64,000 bases of DNA from an uncultured Bacilli bacterium (GCA_934169415.1 CAKPNP010000001.1:33182-97181), one strand, 5' to 3'; positions 1 to 8,685 are shown, numbered from the stretch's first letter. The notes: generated from the sequence alone by a model not told the origin. Numbers and translations: made by a program.

Positions 1-253
1 AGTTGGTCATGGTGTAGGTTCCAATTTACATGAGAAACCTGATGTTCCTAATTATGGTAAGCCTCATACAGGGTTAGAACTAAAAGAGGGAATGGTAATT
101 GCTGTTGAACCAATGCTTAATTTAGGTACAGCTACAGTTTATATCCTAGATGATGATTGGACTATCATAACAGGTGATGATAAACCATCAGCACATTTTG
201 AACATACAGTTCTTGTTACAAAAGAAGGATATGAAATTTTAACAAAGAGGTGA
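1..253 (+). CDS. map: Methionine aminopeptidase, type I (3' part only)
   Basis: This enzyme removes the initiator methionine from new proteins in the cytosol. The window begins inside the gene, so only the last 83 codons are visible, read from base 2 to the TGA at 251-253. The fragment keeps the second half of the metal site: GHGVG then LHEKP (histidines), VEPM (metal-binding Glu) and HFEHT (last metal-binding Glu), followed by the usual VLVTKEG ending. It sits 4 bases before infA, as in the Bacilli ribosomal operon. The ribosome-binding site for infA spans its stop codon, which suggests coupled translation. Identity is secure; the N-terminal half cannot be judged. Confidence 0.95.
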   Translation, partial: VGHGVGSNLHEKPDVPNYGKPHTGLELKEGMVIAVEPMLNLGTATVYILDDDWTIITGDDKPSAHFEHTVLVTKEGYEILTKR

Positions 254-257
254 TATA

Positions 258-473
258 ATGGCTAATAACGACGTTATTGAAGTAGAAGGTAAAGTAATTG
301 ATATTTTGCCTCGTAATGAATACAGAGTAGAATTAGAAAACAAACATACTGTAATTGCTCGCGTTTCTGGTAAAATCCGAATGAATAAGATTCGCATTTT
401 AACAGGTGATACAGTAGTTGTAGAGCTTTCACCATATGATTTAACACGCGGGCGTATAACTTACCGAAAATAG
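258..473 (+). CDS. infA: Translation initiation factor IF-1
   Basis: IF-1 is a single OB-fold protein that binds the A site of the 30S subunit during initiation. The 71-residue product is the usual full length. It shows the family pattern: an acidic N-terminus, the central [13 protein letters not shown] segment and the end [17 protein letters not shown]. The ATG at 258 follows GAGGTGATATA at good spacing, while the map stop is 4 bases upstream. rpmJ starts 13 bases downstream, so the gene belongs to the same operon. Nothing looks unusual. Confidence 0.97.
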   Translation: MANNDVIEVEGKVIDILPRNEYRVELENKHTVIARVSGKIRMNKIRILTGDTVVVELSPYDLTRGRITYRK

Positions 474-486
474 TAGGAGGAAAATT

Positions 487-600
487 ATGAAAGTAAAAGC
501 ATCAGTAAAACCAATATGTGAAAAATGTAAAGTAATTAGACGTAAGGGAAAAGTATATGTAATATGCTCAAATCCTAAACATAAACAAAGACAAGGTTAA
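487..600 (+). CDS. rpmJ: 50S ribosomal protein L36
   Basis: L36 is the smallest protein of the large subunit and stabilises 23S rRNA near the peptidyl transferase region. The 37-codon ORF starts [11 protein letters not shown] and ends at TAA 598-600. Three of the four family zinc-ligand positions are cysteines (CEKC and a later ICSN), and the fourth is the histidine near the end (KHKQRQG). This is the zinc-binding C+ form. AGGAGG at 476-481 precedes the ATG. It lies between infA and rpsM as expected. Confidence 0.97.
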   Translation: MKVKASVKPICEKCKVIRRKGKVYVICSNPKHKQRQG

Positions 601-612
601 TAGGAGGTTAAA

Positions 613-978
613 ATGGCACGTATTAAAGGTGTAGATATACCAAATAATAAAAGAATAGAAATAGCATTAACTTATATTTATGGAATTGGTAGAAGTTTAT
701 CAAACCAAATTTTAAAGGATGCTAATATTGATATTAATAAAAGAGCTGGTGAACTAGATAATGACGAATTAGCTAGAATTCGTGATGAAGTTAACAAATA
801 TATGACTGAAGGAGATCTTCGTCGTGAAGTTAACATGAACATTAAAACAAAGATGGAAATAAATAGCTACCAAGGTACTCGTCATAAAAAAGGATTACCA
901 GTAAGAGGTCAAAGAACAAATCGTAATGCGCGTACTCGTAAGGGTAAAGGTAAAGTAGTAGCTAATAAGAAAAAATAG
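613..978 (+). CDS. rpsM: 30S ribosomal protein S13
   Basis: S13 sits in the head of the small subunit, contacts the P-site tRNA and forms inter-subunit bridges. The 121-residue product is full length. It has the N-terminal [19 protein letters not shown] segment with the IYGIGRS helix-hairpin-helix, and the basic tail with the conserved [15 protein letters not shown] motif. A TAGGAGG ribosome-binding site lies directly before the ATG at 613. It is part of the rpsM-rpsK-rpoA-rplQ run. Confidence 0.98.
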   Translation: MARIKGVDIPNNKRIEIALTYIYGIGRSLSNQILKDANIDINKRAGELDNDELARIRDEVNKYMTEGDLRREVNMNIKTKMEINSYQGTRHKKGLPVRGQRTNRNARTRKGKGKVVANKKK

Positions 979-1000
979 ACTTTAAAAGGAGGTTAATTTT

Positions 1001-1384
1001 ATGGCTTATAAAGCAAGAAAGAGAAAAATTAAAAAGAACATTCCTGAAGGTAAAGCATATATTCAATCAACATTCAATAACACTATTGTAACTATTAGTG
1101 ATATGGATGGTAATGCTATAAGTTGGGCATCAGCTGGAACTTTAGGTTTTAAAGGAAGTAAGAAATCAACTCCATTCGCTGCTGGAATGAGTGCTGAAGC
1201 TGCTGGTAAAGCTGCTGTAGATATGGGAATGAAAAAAGTAGCAGTATTTGTAAAAGGATTAGGATCAGGTAGAGAAACTGCAATCCGTTCATTACAAACT
1301 GCAGGTTTAGAAATAACAACCATCACTGATGTAACACCAATCCCACATAACGGATGTCGTCCACCAAAACGTCCAAGAGGATAA
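1001..1384 (+). CDS. rpsK: 30S ribosomal protein S11
   Basis: S11 binds 16S rRNA on the platform of the 30S subunit near the mRNA exit. The 127 residues show the family core: [19 protein letters not shown], the WASAG turn, and the C-terminal [18 protein letters not shown] end typical of bacterial S11. The ATG at 1001 follows AAAGGAGG. An antisense ORF overlapping it is a shadow. The gene is 22 bases after rpsM and 19 before rpoA. Confidence 0.98.
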   Translation: MAYKARKRKIKKNIPEGKAYIQSTFNNTIVTISDMDGNAISWASAGTLGFKGSKKSTPFAAGMSAEAAGKAAVDMGMKKVAVFVKGLGSGRETAIRSLQTAGLEITTITDVTPIPHNGCRPPKRPRG

Positions 1385-1403
1385 TAAAAGGAGGGTTTAT
1401 TAA

Positions 1404-2354
1404 ATGCTAAACTTTGAAAAACCAACATATAAAATAACTGAATATGTTGAAAATAATAATTTTGGAAAATTTGAATTAGAACCACTTGAGAGAGGTTTTG
1501 GTAATACTATAGGTAATGCTTTACGTAGAGTAATGTTATCTAGTATGCCAGGTAGTGCAATAGTAGCCGTTAAAATAGACGGTGTTATGCATGAATTTCA
1601 AACTATCGAAGGTGTAGTAGAAGATGTTACAGCAATTATTTTAAATTTAAAAAATGTTGTACTTAAAAATAATTCAGAAGAAGAACAAACTATATATTTA
1701 CACGCTGATACTGAAGGTGTAGTAACAGCTGGTGATATCAAAACTAATGAATCAGTAGAAGTTATTAATAAAGATCAAGTAATAGCAACGCTTGCTAAAG
1801 GTGGAAAACTTGACATGGAATTATTAGTAAGAAATGGACGTGGATACGTTCCTGGAGATAAAAATAAACAATATATTGAAAATTCTAAATTAGGATTTAT
1901 TCCAATTGATGCGTTATATTCTCCAATTGAAAAAATTAGCTATGAAGTAGAAAATGCCCGTGTAGGACAAGATGCTAGTTATGATAAATTAGTTTTATAT
2001 GTAAATACAAATGGTTCTTTAAGACCTGAAGAAGCTATTGCTTTAGGTTCTAAAATATTAATTGAACACTTCAATATTTTAACAGAATTATCAGAAATAG
2101 CTGATATGACTGGTATTATGAGTGCTAAACAAGAAGATAGCAAAATTAAGAAATTAGAAACACCAATTGAAGATTTAGATTTCTCTGTAAGAGCATTTAA
2201 TTGCTTAAAGAGAGCTAATATTAATACATTAGGTGATTTAACAGAAAAATCAGAACTTGAAATGATGAAAATCCGTAATTTAGGTAAGAAATCATTAAAA
2301 GAAGTTATTGATAAGATTAAAGGCATGGGACTTAGATTCCGTGACGAAGACTAG
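1404..2354 (+). CDS. rpoA: DNA-directed RNA polymerase subunit alpha
   Basis: Alpha dimerises to start assembly of RNA polymerase and contacts regulators and UP elements. The 316-residue protein has both domains: the N-terminal dimerisation domain (about 1-235, with [21 protein letters not shown]) and the C-terminal domain (about 255-316) ending [19 protein letters not shown]. These are joined by a short flexible linker rich in Lys, Glu and Asp. The start at 1404 follows AAAGGAGG. rplQ follows after 11 bases, a strictly conserved pairing. Confidence 0.98.
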   Translation: MLNFEKPTYKITEYVENNNFGKFELEPLERGFGNTIGNALRRVMLSSMPGSAIVAVKIDGVMHEFQTIEGVVEDVTAIILNLKNVVLKNNSEEEQTIYLHADTEGVVTAGDIKTNESVEVINKDQVIATLAKGGKLDMELLVRNGRGYVPGDKNKQYIENSKLGFIPIDALYSPIEKISYEVENARVGQDASYDKLVLYVNTNGSLRPEEAIALGSKILIEHFNILTELSEIADMTGIMSAKQEDSKIKKLETPIEDLDFSVRAFNCLKRANINTLGDLTEKSELEMMKIRNLGKKSLKEVIDKIKGMGLRFRDED

Positions 2355-2365
2355 GAGGTAATTTT

Positions 2366-2719
2366 ATGTATAGAAAATTAGGTCGTACTAATAAACATAG
2401 AAGAAGCATGCTAGCTAACTTAACTAAAGATGTTATCATGAATGAAAAAATTACTACAACTGAAACAAGAGCCAAAGAAGCACGTAAATTCGTTGATAAA
2501 ATGATTTCTTATGGTAAGGATGGATCTTTAGTAGCTAGAAGAAAAGCATTAGCTTTCTTACAAAACGATACAGAAGCAGTTAAAAAAGTATTTGACGTTT
2601 TAGCACCTCGTTATGCTAAACGTAATGGTGGATATACTAGAATAATTAAGCTTGATGAACGTCGTGGAGATGATGCTTTAATGGTTATTTTAGAATTAGT
2701 TGAAGAGGATGCTAAATAG
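2366..2719 (+). CDS. rplQ: 50S ribosomal protein L17
   Basis: L17 lies near the peptide exit tunnel of the large subunit. The 117-residue product begins [22 protein letters not shown] and carries the conserved [11 protein letters not shown] segment and the GGYTRI motif; length is normal. AGGAGG at 2352-2357, overlapping the rpoA stop region, sets the start. Its last bases, including the stop codon, form the stem of an intrinsic terminator. A diverged copy of this same 3' end plus terminator recurs at 4118-4176. In most Bacilli the next genes would be ecfA1-ecfA2-ecfT; here they are about 7 kb away. Confidence 0.97.
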   Translation: MYRKLGRTNKHRRSMLANLTKDVIMNEKITTTETRAKEARKFVDKMISYGKDGSLVARRKALAFLQNDTEAVKKVFDVLAPRYAKRNGGYTRIIKLDERRGDDALMVILELVEEDAK

Positions 2720-2730
2720 CATTCTTTTTT
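2672..2730. repeat. Direct repeat copy 1: rplQ 3' end and terminator
   Basis: These 59 bases (the last codons of rplQ, its stop and its terminator) match 4118-4176 at 53 of 59 positions by hand alignment, with no gaps. The two copies bracket the pair of zinc-ribbon genes. Confidence 0.85.
2707..2730 (+). terminator. Intrinsic terminator of the ribosomal operon
   Basis: GGATGCT and AGCATTC pair around an AAAT loop, followed by TTTTTT. The rplQ stop codon lies at the start of the 3' arm. Confidence 0.8.
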
Positions 2731-2810
2731 CATAATTATATAATAATAAAGTACTAAAATAGGTTTTAAATAAAATTATGAATATGTTTATTCAATTATC
2801 TTAAAAATTG

Positions 2811-2839
2811 TTGCAAAAATGTTTGAAATATTATATACT
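2811..2839 (+). promoter_or_regulatory. Sigma-A-type promoter for the zinc-ribbon gene pair
   Basis: TTGCAA at 2811-2816 and TATACT at 2834-2839 are separated by 17 bases. This lies after the rplQ terminator and about 40 bases before the first start codon. Confidence 0.6.
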
Positions 2840-2877
2840 AAGCTTAATTAATTTTGTAAAAGGAGAATGTGAAATAT

Positions 2878-3456
2878 ATGTTTTGTGAGAACTGTGGTAA
2901 CAAGTTACCAGAAGAATCAAAATTTTGTCCTAGTTGTGGTGCTAGCATAACACATGTTAATGTAGATTCATCAAGTGAAAAATTATTAGATACAGAAATA
3001 CAATTAAGTGTACGTCCAAGTTATAAATTTGGATATATGTTATTACCAGAATTAATTGTATGTGGGATTTTTAGTTTAATGATGGGTCTAATATTTGGAA
3101 TAGCAAACTTTCGTATGGGAATTGTAGCATTTTTAATAAACTTTGTGATTTTATTTGCTACAGTAATTTTAAAGGCAATAATAACTAAAAAACAATATAA
3201 TAATTTTTGTTATGATTTTTATAAAACGAAAGTTGTCTACAAAGATAAATTTTTAAATTTATCTGAAAAGGAAGTAAAATATAAATATATAAGAGAAATA
3301 ACAATGCGTCAAACATTCGTACAAAGATATTTTAATTTAGGAGATATTATATTATTTACTAATGCAGAAAATAGTTATGGCAATGGTATCCGTATTGTTA
3401 ATGTTGAAAATGTGGAAGACATTTATAAAAATATAAAATCTATTATTAACATTTAA
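2878..3456 (+). CDS. Zinc-ribbon membrane protein with bacterial PH-like domain (first paralogue)
   Basis: Function unknown. The protein starts with a four-cysteine zinc ribbon (MFCENCG, then FCPSCG). Two hydrophobic segments follow (about residues 60-80 and 85-105). The C-terminal half resembles the bacterial PH-like (bPH2) membrane-protein domain, with the KYKYIREITM strand and the IILFTNAEN strand. I place the start at ATG 2878, 12 bases after AGGAG, because it gives MFCENCG like the paralogue downstream; a GTG at 2869 would add three residues but is only 3 bases from AGGAG. Its neighbour at 3486 has the same architecture, so the pair arose by duplication. Proteins of this type are usually annotated 'zinc ribbon domain-containing protein' with no known role. 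Confidence 0.75.
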   Translation: MFCENCGNKLPEESKFCPSCGASITHVNVDSSSEKLLDTEIQLSVRPSYKFGYMLLPELIVCGIFSLMMGLIFGIANFRMGIVAFLINFVILFATVILKAIITKKQYNNFCYDFYKTKVVYKDKFLNLSEKEVKYKYIREITMRQTFVQRYFNLGDIILFTNAENSYGNGIRIVNVENVEDIYKNIKSIINI

Positions 3457-3485
3457 TCAATTTTATAATAAAAGGAGAGATAAGT

Positions 3486-4097
3486 ATGTTTTGTAAAAAT
3501 TGTGGATTAGAAATGGATAGTAATGCTAAGTTCTGTTCAAAATGTGGTACTCCTAGGTCAATGGAGCAACCACAAGTAAGGAAAGTTATAGAAGATAATA
3601 ATATAAAATTTCAATTAAAACCAAAATTTAATTTAATATATGATTTTATAATAAATAGTTTATATGTTTTATGCTATGGAGCAATTCTCATAATATATGC
3701 TTATACTTTTAATTTATGGGTTATTATGATATCAATTATAGTAATAATTACTTCTATAAAAACATTGTTAGATAAAAAACAACATGATAGTTTAGAATAT
3801 AACTTTTATGCTACAAAAGTAGAATATAAGGATGGATTTTTTAATAAAGAACAGAAAGAATTGAAATATAAATATATAAGAGAGATTACTATGTCACAGA
3901 ATATTTTAGAAAGAATTTGTGGTATTGGAACAATTAGAATATTTACCAATGCTTCTAATTATCAATATAATATTTATAGGAATAGAAATAGAGAAATAAT
4001 TAAAAATGGTATTTATATTCATTGTGTAGATAATGTAGAAGAAAAATATAAAATTATTAAACAAATTATTGATGAGGGTACACCTGAAGAATATTAG
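3486..4097 (+). CDS. Zinc-ribbon membrane protein with bacterial PH-like domain (second paralogue)
   Basis: Same layout as the preceding gene: MFCKNCG and FCSKCG zinc ribbon at the N-terminus, two membrane segments (about 55-95), then a PH-like domain with FYATKVEYKDGFF and KYKYIREITM. AAAGGAGAG sets the ATG at 3486, 29 bases after the previous stop, so the two are cotranscribed. The last third has an insertion rich in Tyr, Asn and Arg relative to its paralogue. The role is unknown; zinc ribbon plus PH-like domain suggests a membrane-associated regulatory or stress protein, which is inference only. Confidence 0.75.
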   Translation: MFCKNCGLEMDSNAKFCSKCGTPRSMEQPQVRKVIEDNNIKFQLKPKFNLIYDFIINSLYVLCYGAILIIYAYTFNLWVIMISIIVIITSIKTLLDKKQHDSLEYNFYATKVEYKDGFFNKEQKELKYKYIREITMSQNILERICGIGTIRIFTNASNYQYNIYRNRNREIIKNGIYIHCVDNVEEKYKIIKQIIDEGTPEEY

Positions 4098-4117
4098 TTA
4101 TATAACTTTATAAAAAA

Positions 4118-4176
4118 GATATTTTAATAGTTATTTTAGAATTAATGTAAGAGGATGCTAAATAGCATTCTTTTTT
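4118..4176. repeat. Direct repeat copy 2: relic of rplQ 3' end
   Basis: Matches 2672-2730 at 53 of 59 positions, including the hairpin and T-run, but belongs to no reading frame here. It is a relic of rplQ downstream of the inserted gene pair. Confidence 0.85.
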
Positions 4177-4177
4177 T
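4153..4177 (+). terminator. Intrinsic terminator after zinc-ribbon genes
   Basis: The duplicated rplQ hairpin (GGATGCT/AGCATTC) with seven T residues lies 55 bases after the second zinc-ribbon gene, where it would serve as that operon's terminator. Confidence 0.8.
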
Positions 4178-4195
4178 ACCTCCACTAAAAGTAGG

Positions 4196-4250
4196 TTTAC
4201 GAATTAACAATCCACAGCTATAATTTATTTGGATGGTGAATACTGTGGAT
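4196..4250 (+). promoter_or_regulatory. Promoter and candidate operator of the XRE gene
   Basis: TTTACG (4196-4201), a 17-base spacer and TATAAT (4219-4224) form a promoter. An inverted repeat, ATCCACAG (4210-4217) and CTGTGGAT (4243-4250), brackets the -10 box and the start codon. That is a plausible autoregulatory operator. Confidence 0.5.
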
Positions 4251-5171
4251 TATAAAAAAATAGGAGAATTTATACAAATAAGAAGAAAATATTTAGGGCT
4301 AACTCAAAGACAGTTAGCTGATAAATTAAAGGTAACAGACAAGGCAGTAAGTAAATGGGAAACTGGACTAGGTTGCCCTGATGTTTCTATATTAAGTAAA
4401 CTATCAGATATATTATGCGTTAGTATAGGCGAAATATTAAATGGACAGTATAATGAAGATCTAAAAAATAATTCTGATTTTATAAAAAATGCTGTGGATT
4501 ATTCGAAGAAAATAACAGAAGAAAATTTTTATACAAAATTAAGAAAAATACTTTATATTATTTTAATAGTTATTGTTTTATATATTTCTTTTATGGGAAT
4601 AAAACAGTTCATATATATAAATGGCGAAACTGAATTTAAAAGCTCCACTAATGATTTAGCTTATATTGAATATGAAAAATTAAAAGAAAATACAAAAATA
4701 ATAAAAGAAAATAATTATTTTACAAATATAAATCCTGATTATTTGAATGAGTTAAATTATTTAGTTAAAAGAATTGAATATATTAATTTATTAAATAGTA
4801 GAAAAGTAATAATTAAAAATACAGATTTATTAAATATAAAAAGTTTAATAATAAATATAAATTCATTTGATAATAGACTTTTACACATATTGGAAATTAT
4901 AGATAAAGATAATTATAAGTATTATGATTTAGGTATTTCTTATGTAGATAAAGATTATATATTTGATGTCGATGGATATTTTGAGGAAATGAATATAAAT
5001 AGTAATAATATGAAAAATTATTATTCAAGAAAATTATATGAATATAGTGAAATAGGAAATAGTAATACTACATTAAAAGTTTATTATGAACAATTTGGTA
5101 TAACATTATCTAAGTTAAATAAAATTTTAGAATTTATAATAGAAGTGGGTGATGCAAATGAAAATAATTAA
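4245..5171 (+). CDS. XRE-family helix-turn-helix regulator with membrane anchor
   Basis: This is a putative membrane-tethered transcription regulator. Residues about 1-62 form a clear Cro/C1 helix-turn-helix (RKYLGLTQRQLADKLKVTDK, then AVSKWETGLGCPDVSIL). One transmembrane helix follows near residues 100-120 (LYIILIVIVLYISFMG). A 180-residue Asn/Lys/Tyr-rich extracytoplasmic part matches nothing I recognise. I chose GTG 4245 (VDYKKIGEFI), 5 bases after GGTGA, over ATG 4233, which lies inside that ribosome-binding site. The stop overlaps the start of the next membrane gene, suggesting a coupled pair. An inverted repeat around the start codon may be its own operator. Confidence 0.75.
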   Translation: MDYKKIGEFIQIRRKYLGLTQRQLADKLKVTDKAVSKWETGLGCPDVSILSKLSDILCVSIGEILNGQYNEDLKNNSDFIKNAVDYSKKITEENFYTKLRKILYIILIVIVLYISFMGIKQFIYINGETEFKSSTNDLAYIEYEKLKENTKIIKENNYFTNINPDYLNELNYLVKRIEYINLLNSRKVIIKNTDLLNIKSLIININSFDNRLLHILEIIDKDNYKYYDLGISYVDKDYIFDVDGYFEEMNINSNNMKNYYSRKLYEYSEIGNSNTTLKVYYEQFGITLSKLNKILEFIIEVGDANENN

Positions 5172-5556
5172 TATTCTATTATACAAATTAAATAATTTAT
5201 TAGCACTTATGTTATCCACAGTATATACTATTTTTGTATACGTATACTTAAATGAATCTGTTTTATCTACACTATTATTTTTCTTGTTATCTGTACTTTT
5301 ACTAATTAGTTTTACAATAGGATATAAAAAAATAAACACTAAGTATAATGTGTTAAATTTTATATTGTTATTATTTATATTGCTTAATATTTTTAGGCCT
5401 TATATTGATTCATTAATAAGTCCTAATTTAGTTTATAATTTAAAATTAAATTTTTTGTTTAGTTATGTCATATTTGAACAAAATTTTATAATAATTACTA
5501 TATTTATGATTATATTATTAATAGTGAATAGTATTTATTATTTTATAAAAAAATAA
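5158..5556 (+). CDS. Small integral membrane protein, partner of the XRE regulator
   Basis: Not recognised as a known family. The 132-residue product is almost all hydrophobic, with about four membrane helices (roughly residues 10-30, 38-58, 65-85 and 105-128) and very few charged loops. The start is ATG 5158 after GGGTGATGCAA; a GTG at 5149 would lie in the ribosome-binding site. It overlaps the XRE gene's 3' end by 14 bases. A regulator-plus-membrane-protein pair like this often senses envelope stress or antimicrobial peptides, but that is inference from layout. Confidence 0.6.
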   Translation: MKIINILLYKLNNLLALMLSTVYTIFVYVYLNESVLSTLLFFLLSVLLLISFTIGYKKINTKYNVLNFILLLFILLNIFRPYIDSLISPNLVYNLKLNFLFSYVIFEQNFIIITIFMIILLIVNSIYYFIKK

Positions 5557-5606
5557 ATTGATAAAAATATAGATATGTATTATACTTATAGTAGGAGATG
5601 ATAAAA

Positions 5607-6233
5607 TTGAATAAATTTAATAAAATATTTTTAGGCTTTTTAGTATTTGTAACATTAACAGGATGTAGCTTATCTTTTGATGATAATAAAGATGTATCTG
5701 AAGATAACAATATCAAAGTAGTAGATGCTATTAATAGTTTTTCTAACCTATCTTATTCTAATAAAATAAAAGGTGAATTACCTGAAATAGTTGGTTATTC
5801 TAGTTCTACTATTAATAGTATAAATAAAAGTATATTATCTGAAAATTTACTTAATTTTTATGATTCTAATATTGAATCTGCTACAATTAAATATGATTAT
5901 GTTATAAAAAATGGTATACTTATTATTTCTACTGAGACAAAAATAAGTCCATGGAATGCATCTGGAAATGGAGAATTTTATTATTTTCATTTTTACGATA
6001 TTAAAAACGATAAAGAACTTAAACCATATGATGGATTAAAAGCTTTAGGATTTAGTGATGAAGATTTATTAAATAATTCTAGTAATTGTTCTTTTGAAAA
6101 TGGGGAACCAGGTAATAAATGTAGTATTGATGCAATCAAATCTGATTTAAATTTAGAATCTAGAAGTAGATGCTCAAAAATAACTGTGGAAAACGGTAAT
6201 ATTAAACTTGATTTAACAAATTGGTGCATATAA
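5607..6233 (+). CDS. Putative lipoprotein
   Basis: A predicted lipoprotein of unknown function. The N-terminus has a basic start, a hydrophobic stretch and the lipobox LTGC, so the mature protein would begin at that cysteine and be lipid-anchored outside the membrane. The mature part is 190 residues with four cysteines near its C-terminus that could form disulfides, and no domain I recognise. I prefer TTG 5607 as start: TAGGAG at 5592-5597 gives 9 bases spacing, whereas ATG 5598 abuts the ribosome-binding site. A bidirectional hairpin follows. Confidence 0.65.
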   Translation: MNKFNKIFLGFLVFVTLTGCSLSFDDNKDVSEDNNIKVVDAINSFSNLSYSNKIKGELPEIVGYSSSTINSINKSILSENLLNFYDSNIESATIKYDYVIKNGILIISTETKISPWNASGNGEFYYFHFYDIKNDKELKPYDGLKALGFSDEDLLNNSSNCSFENGEPGNKCSIDAIKSDLNLESRSRCSKITVENGNIKLDLTNWCI

Positions 6234-6260
6234 AAAATAGTGATAAACACTATTTTTTAA
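6232..6260. terminator. Bidirectional terminator between lipoprotein and NUDIX genes
   Basis: AAAAAATAGTG and CACTATTTTTT pair around a 5-base loop between convergent genes, giving a T-run on both strands. Confidence 0.8.
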
Positions 6261-6790
6261 TTACTTCTTTTATCTATAATTCCTTTATACCCTAAATCGT
6301 TATTTTTTAGTAGTGTTATTAAATCATGAAATGGAATTATATTACTTTTTCTAAAATTATTTTCATTAATTAAATTATCAATTTCATCTATGCTTAAATA
6401 AAATACTTCATCTACTTCTGATTTTTGTAATTTTAAAGAATTTAAATCAATATTTTTTTTAATATAATAGCAATCACTATAGCATTTATCATATTTTATT
6501 GTTTCATATAATGTGAAATCATCATATATATCAATACCAAGTTCTTCTTTAATTTCTTTTTTTACAGTGTATATGCTAGAATCTTTATATGTTACATGGC
6601 CACCAGTAGTTGCAATTTCATTATTTTTTTCTTTTGAACATTTTTGTATTAAAAACTTATCATCTTCGTTTTGAATAAAAATTAATACAATTCTAAAATA
6701 TCTTCCTTTTTCTATACTTAATTTATTACATCTTTCAATGTATTCATTTATAACATTATTATTATCATCATAAAGAGCTAATTTTTCCAT
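6257..6790 (-). CDS. NUDIX hydrolase
   Basis: NUDIX enzymes hydrolyse nucleoside diphosphates linked to another moiety; the substrate here cannot be told. The 177-residue protein carries a recognisable NUDIX box at about residues 68-90 (GHVTYKD, then KEIKEELGI). Relative to GX5EX7REUXEEXGU, the first Glu is Asp and the Arg is Lys; the metal-binding EExG core is kept. The N-terminal 30 residues resemble the extension of isopentenyl-diphosphate-isomerase-like NUDIX proteins, so an older 'IDI-like' label is possible. It is transcribed towards the lipoprotein gene and shares its hairpin terminator. Confidence 0.8.
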   Translation of the reverse strand: MEKLALYDDNNNVINEYIERCNKLSIEKGRYFRIVLIFIQNEDDKFLIQKCSKEKNNEIATTGGHVTYKDSSIYTVKKEIKEELGIDIYDDFTLYETIKYDKCYSDCYYIKKNIDLNSLKLQKSEVDEVFYLSIDEIDNLINENNFRKSNIIPFHDLITLLKNNDLGYKGIIDKRSN

Positions 6791-6863
6791 CTAACCACCT
6801 TTTAAATTATATATAAAATAAAAACTGCTGTCAATTTAAATGTCAAAATAATGCATTAAATCA

Positions 6864-6892
6864 TTGTTTAATTTTCTATTTTTTTGTATAAT
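6864..6892 (+). promoter_or_regulatory. Sigma-A promoter for the SDR/ATP-grasp operon
   Basis: TTGTTT (6864-6869), 17 bases, TATAAT (6887-6892), then 21 bases to the SDR start codon. Confidence 0.65.
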
Positions 6893-6913
6893 GAATATAT
6901 CCGGGGTGGTATA

Positions 6914-7663
6914 ATGAAAATATTAATAACAGGAGCTTCATCAGGTCTTGGAGCTACATTTGCAAGGTTACTTGCTCGTGATGGACATGAATTAATACTA
7001 GTTGCTAGAAGAGTAAAAAAATTAGAAGCCTTAAAAAAAGAACTAGGTGATAATGTAAAGATTATAGATTTGGATATTTCTAGTAGCTACAATTGTATGA
7101 AACTTTATAATGAGGTAAAAAAAGAAAAAATAGATGTATTGATAAATAATGCTGGTTTTGGAATATATGGAGAGTTTGATAATATTAAAATCGATAAAGA
7201 ATTAGATATGATTGATTTGAATATCAAAACTGTTCATATGTTAACTAAACTATTTTTAAAAGACTTTGCTAAAAGAGACTTTGGTTATATATTAAATGTA
7301 GCAAGTCTTGCGGCATTTACACCAGGCCCACTTATGAGTACTTATTATGCTACAAAGTCATATGTTTATAGTCTTACAATGGGAATAAAAAAGGAGCTTG
7401 AAGAAAAATGTTCAAATGTTTATATTGGATGTTTATGTCCAGGTCCTGTAAATACTGAGTTTGAACATGTTGCAAAGGTTAAATTTGATACTAAATTATT
7501 GGATAGTGAATATGTTTGTTCATATGCAATAAAATGTATGTTTAAAGAAAAAAGTTTAATTATACCTGGATTTGGGAATAAGGTAAAATATTATTTATCA
7601 AAAATATTACCATCAGATATTAAAATGAATAGCATATATAAAATGCAAAAAAGAGGAGATTAA
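6914..7663 (+). CDS. Short-chain dehydrogenase/reductase
   Basis: An NAD(P)-dependent oxidoreductase of the classical SDR family. It has the cofactor loop TGASSGLG at residues 7-14, the NNAG motif (NNAGFGIYG), a catalytic Ser in ASLAAF, and the YxxxK pair in TYYATKSY. At 249 residues it is of normal length. ATG 6914 follows GGGGTGG and matches the family start MKILITGAS; an upstream TTG would overlap the -10 box. It is 2 bases upstream of an ATP-grasp gene and cotranscribed with it. Its substrate is unknown; the neighbour suggests a role in modifying a cell-surface or small-molecule product. Confidence 0.85.
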   Translation: MKILITGASSGLGATFARLLARDGHELILVARRVKKLEALKKELGDNVKIIDLDISSSYNCMKLYNEVKKEKIDVLINNAGFGIYGEFDNIKIDKELDMIDLNIKTVHMLTKLFLKDFAKRDFGYILNVASLAAFTPGPLMSTYYATKSYVYSLTMGIKKELEEKCSNVYIGCLCPGPVNTEFEHVAKVKFDTKLLDSEYVCSYAIKCMFKEKSLIIPGFGNKVKYYLSKILPSDIKMNSIYKMQKRGD

Positions 7664-7665
7664 AT

Positions 7666-8685
7666 ATGAAAATAAGTTATTATCTAAAAGTTATTAGTGG
7701 CACTAGTTTTAAGAAAATGTTTAATGTTATTGATAAAGTGTCTAAAAAAACAGATAAATCGAAACCTTATATATTTTTTGATATGATCAATTGTGGAATT
7801 AGATATGGTGCAGGATATAATGATTATAATATATTTGCGTATTATAACATGAATCATAAACAAAGAAAAACATATATAACAAGAATGAAGAATAAAAAAT
7901 TAATTATGTATTGTAATGATCAAAATTATTCACATATATTTAATAATAAAAATGAATTTAATAAGATATTTAAAAAATATTTAAATAGAGAATATTTAGA
8001 TTTGGAAAATATTACATATAAAGATTTTTCTAATTTTATGAAAAATAAAGATGTTATATTTGCTAAACCAAATGTTGGAGAAAGTGGAAAAGGCATAGAA
8101 AAATTAAAGAAAAGCGATTTTAAAACATTAAAAGAAATGTTTGAATATGTTACTAATAAAGATAAGAATTTTGGTGTAATTGAAGAACAAATTATTCAAC
8201 ATGAAACTTTAAATAAATTGTACCCTTTAGCAATTAATTCTTTAAGAATAGTTTCTATAGTTGTAGATGGAATACCACACATTGTTTATGTAGTATCTAA
8301 AATGGGAAATGAAGGTAAATTTGTAGATAATATGGAAAACAGTGGTTTATGTTGTCCTGTTGATACAGAAACTGGTAAAATTTCTAATGTTGCTCATACT
8401 TCAAAATTAATTACTTATGATACCCATCCATACACTAATATTAAATTAATTGGTTATGAATTACCTTATATAAAAGAGGCTATGGAACTTGTTAAAAAAG
8501 CCGCTTTAGAGGTGCCACAAATAAAATATGTGGGTTGGGATGTATTTATAGGTCCAAATGGTCCTGGTATAATAGAAGGTAATGATTATCCAGGATATGA
8601 CTTTTGGCAGTTACCAGAACATACACCTGATAAAATTGGTTTAGTCCCATATTATAATAGCTTAATTAAAGATTTAAAATTATAA
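7666..8685 (+). CDS. ATP-grasp protein (sugar-transfer-associated type)
   Basis: ATP-grasp enzymes join a carboxylate to an amine or other nucleophile using ATP. This 339-residue protein resembles the group often annotated 'sugar-transfer associated ATP-grasp', usually linked to capsule or poly-gamma-glutamate-like loci. Visible features are the ATP-binding KPNVGESGKGI loop (about residues 137-147), the EEQIIQH strand, NSLRIVSIV, and a metal-binding end VGWDVFIGPNGPGIIEGN. It is coupled to the SDR gene (2-base gap) and ends at a hairpin shared with the convergent aminotransferase. The product is not known. Confidence 0.75.
   Translation: MKISYYLKVISGTSFKKMFNVIDKVSKKTDKSKPYIFFDMINCGIRYGAGYNDYNIFAYYNMNHKQRKTYITRMKNKKLIMYCNDQNYSHIFNNKNEFNKIFKKYLNREYLDLENITYKDFSNFMKNKDVIFAKPNVGESGKGIEKLKKSDFKTLKEMFEYVTNKDKNFGVIEEQIIQHETLNKLYPLAINSLRIVSIVVDGIPHIVYVVSKMGNEGKFVDNMENSGLCCPVDTETGKISNVAHTSKLITYDTHPYTNIKLIGYELPYIKEAMELVKKAALEVPQIKYVGWDVFIGPNGPGIIEGNDYPGYDFWQLPEHTPDKIGLVPYYNSLIKDLKL

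Noticed and set aside
1063..1485. A long antisense ORF across rpsK and the start of rpoA
   Set aside because: It is a shadow of the two ribosomal-operon genes, with no ribosome-binding site and no family pattern.
5212..5220. TTATCCACA, an exact DnaA-box sequence
   Set aside because: A single copy inside a membrane-protein gene, with no cluster of boxes, no dnaA/dnaN and no AT-rich unwinding element. Chance is likely.
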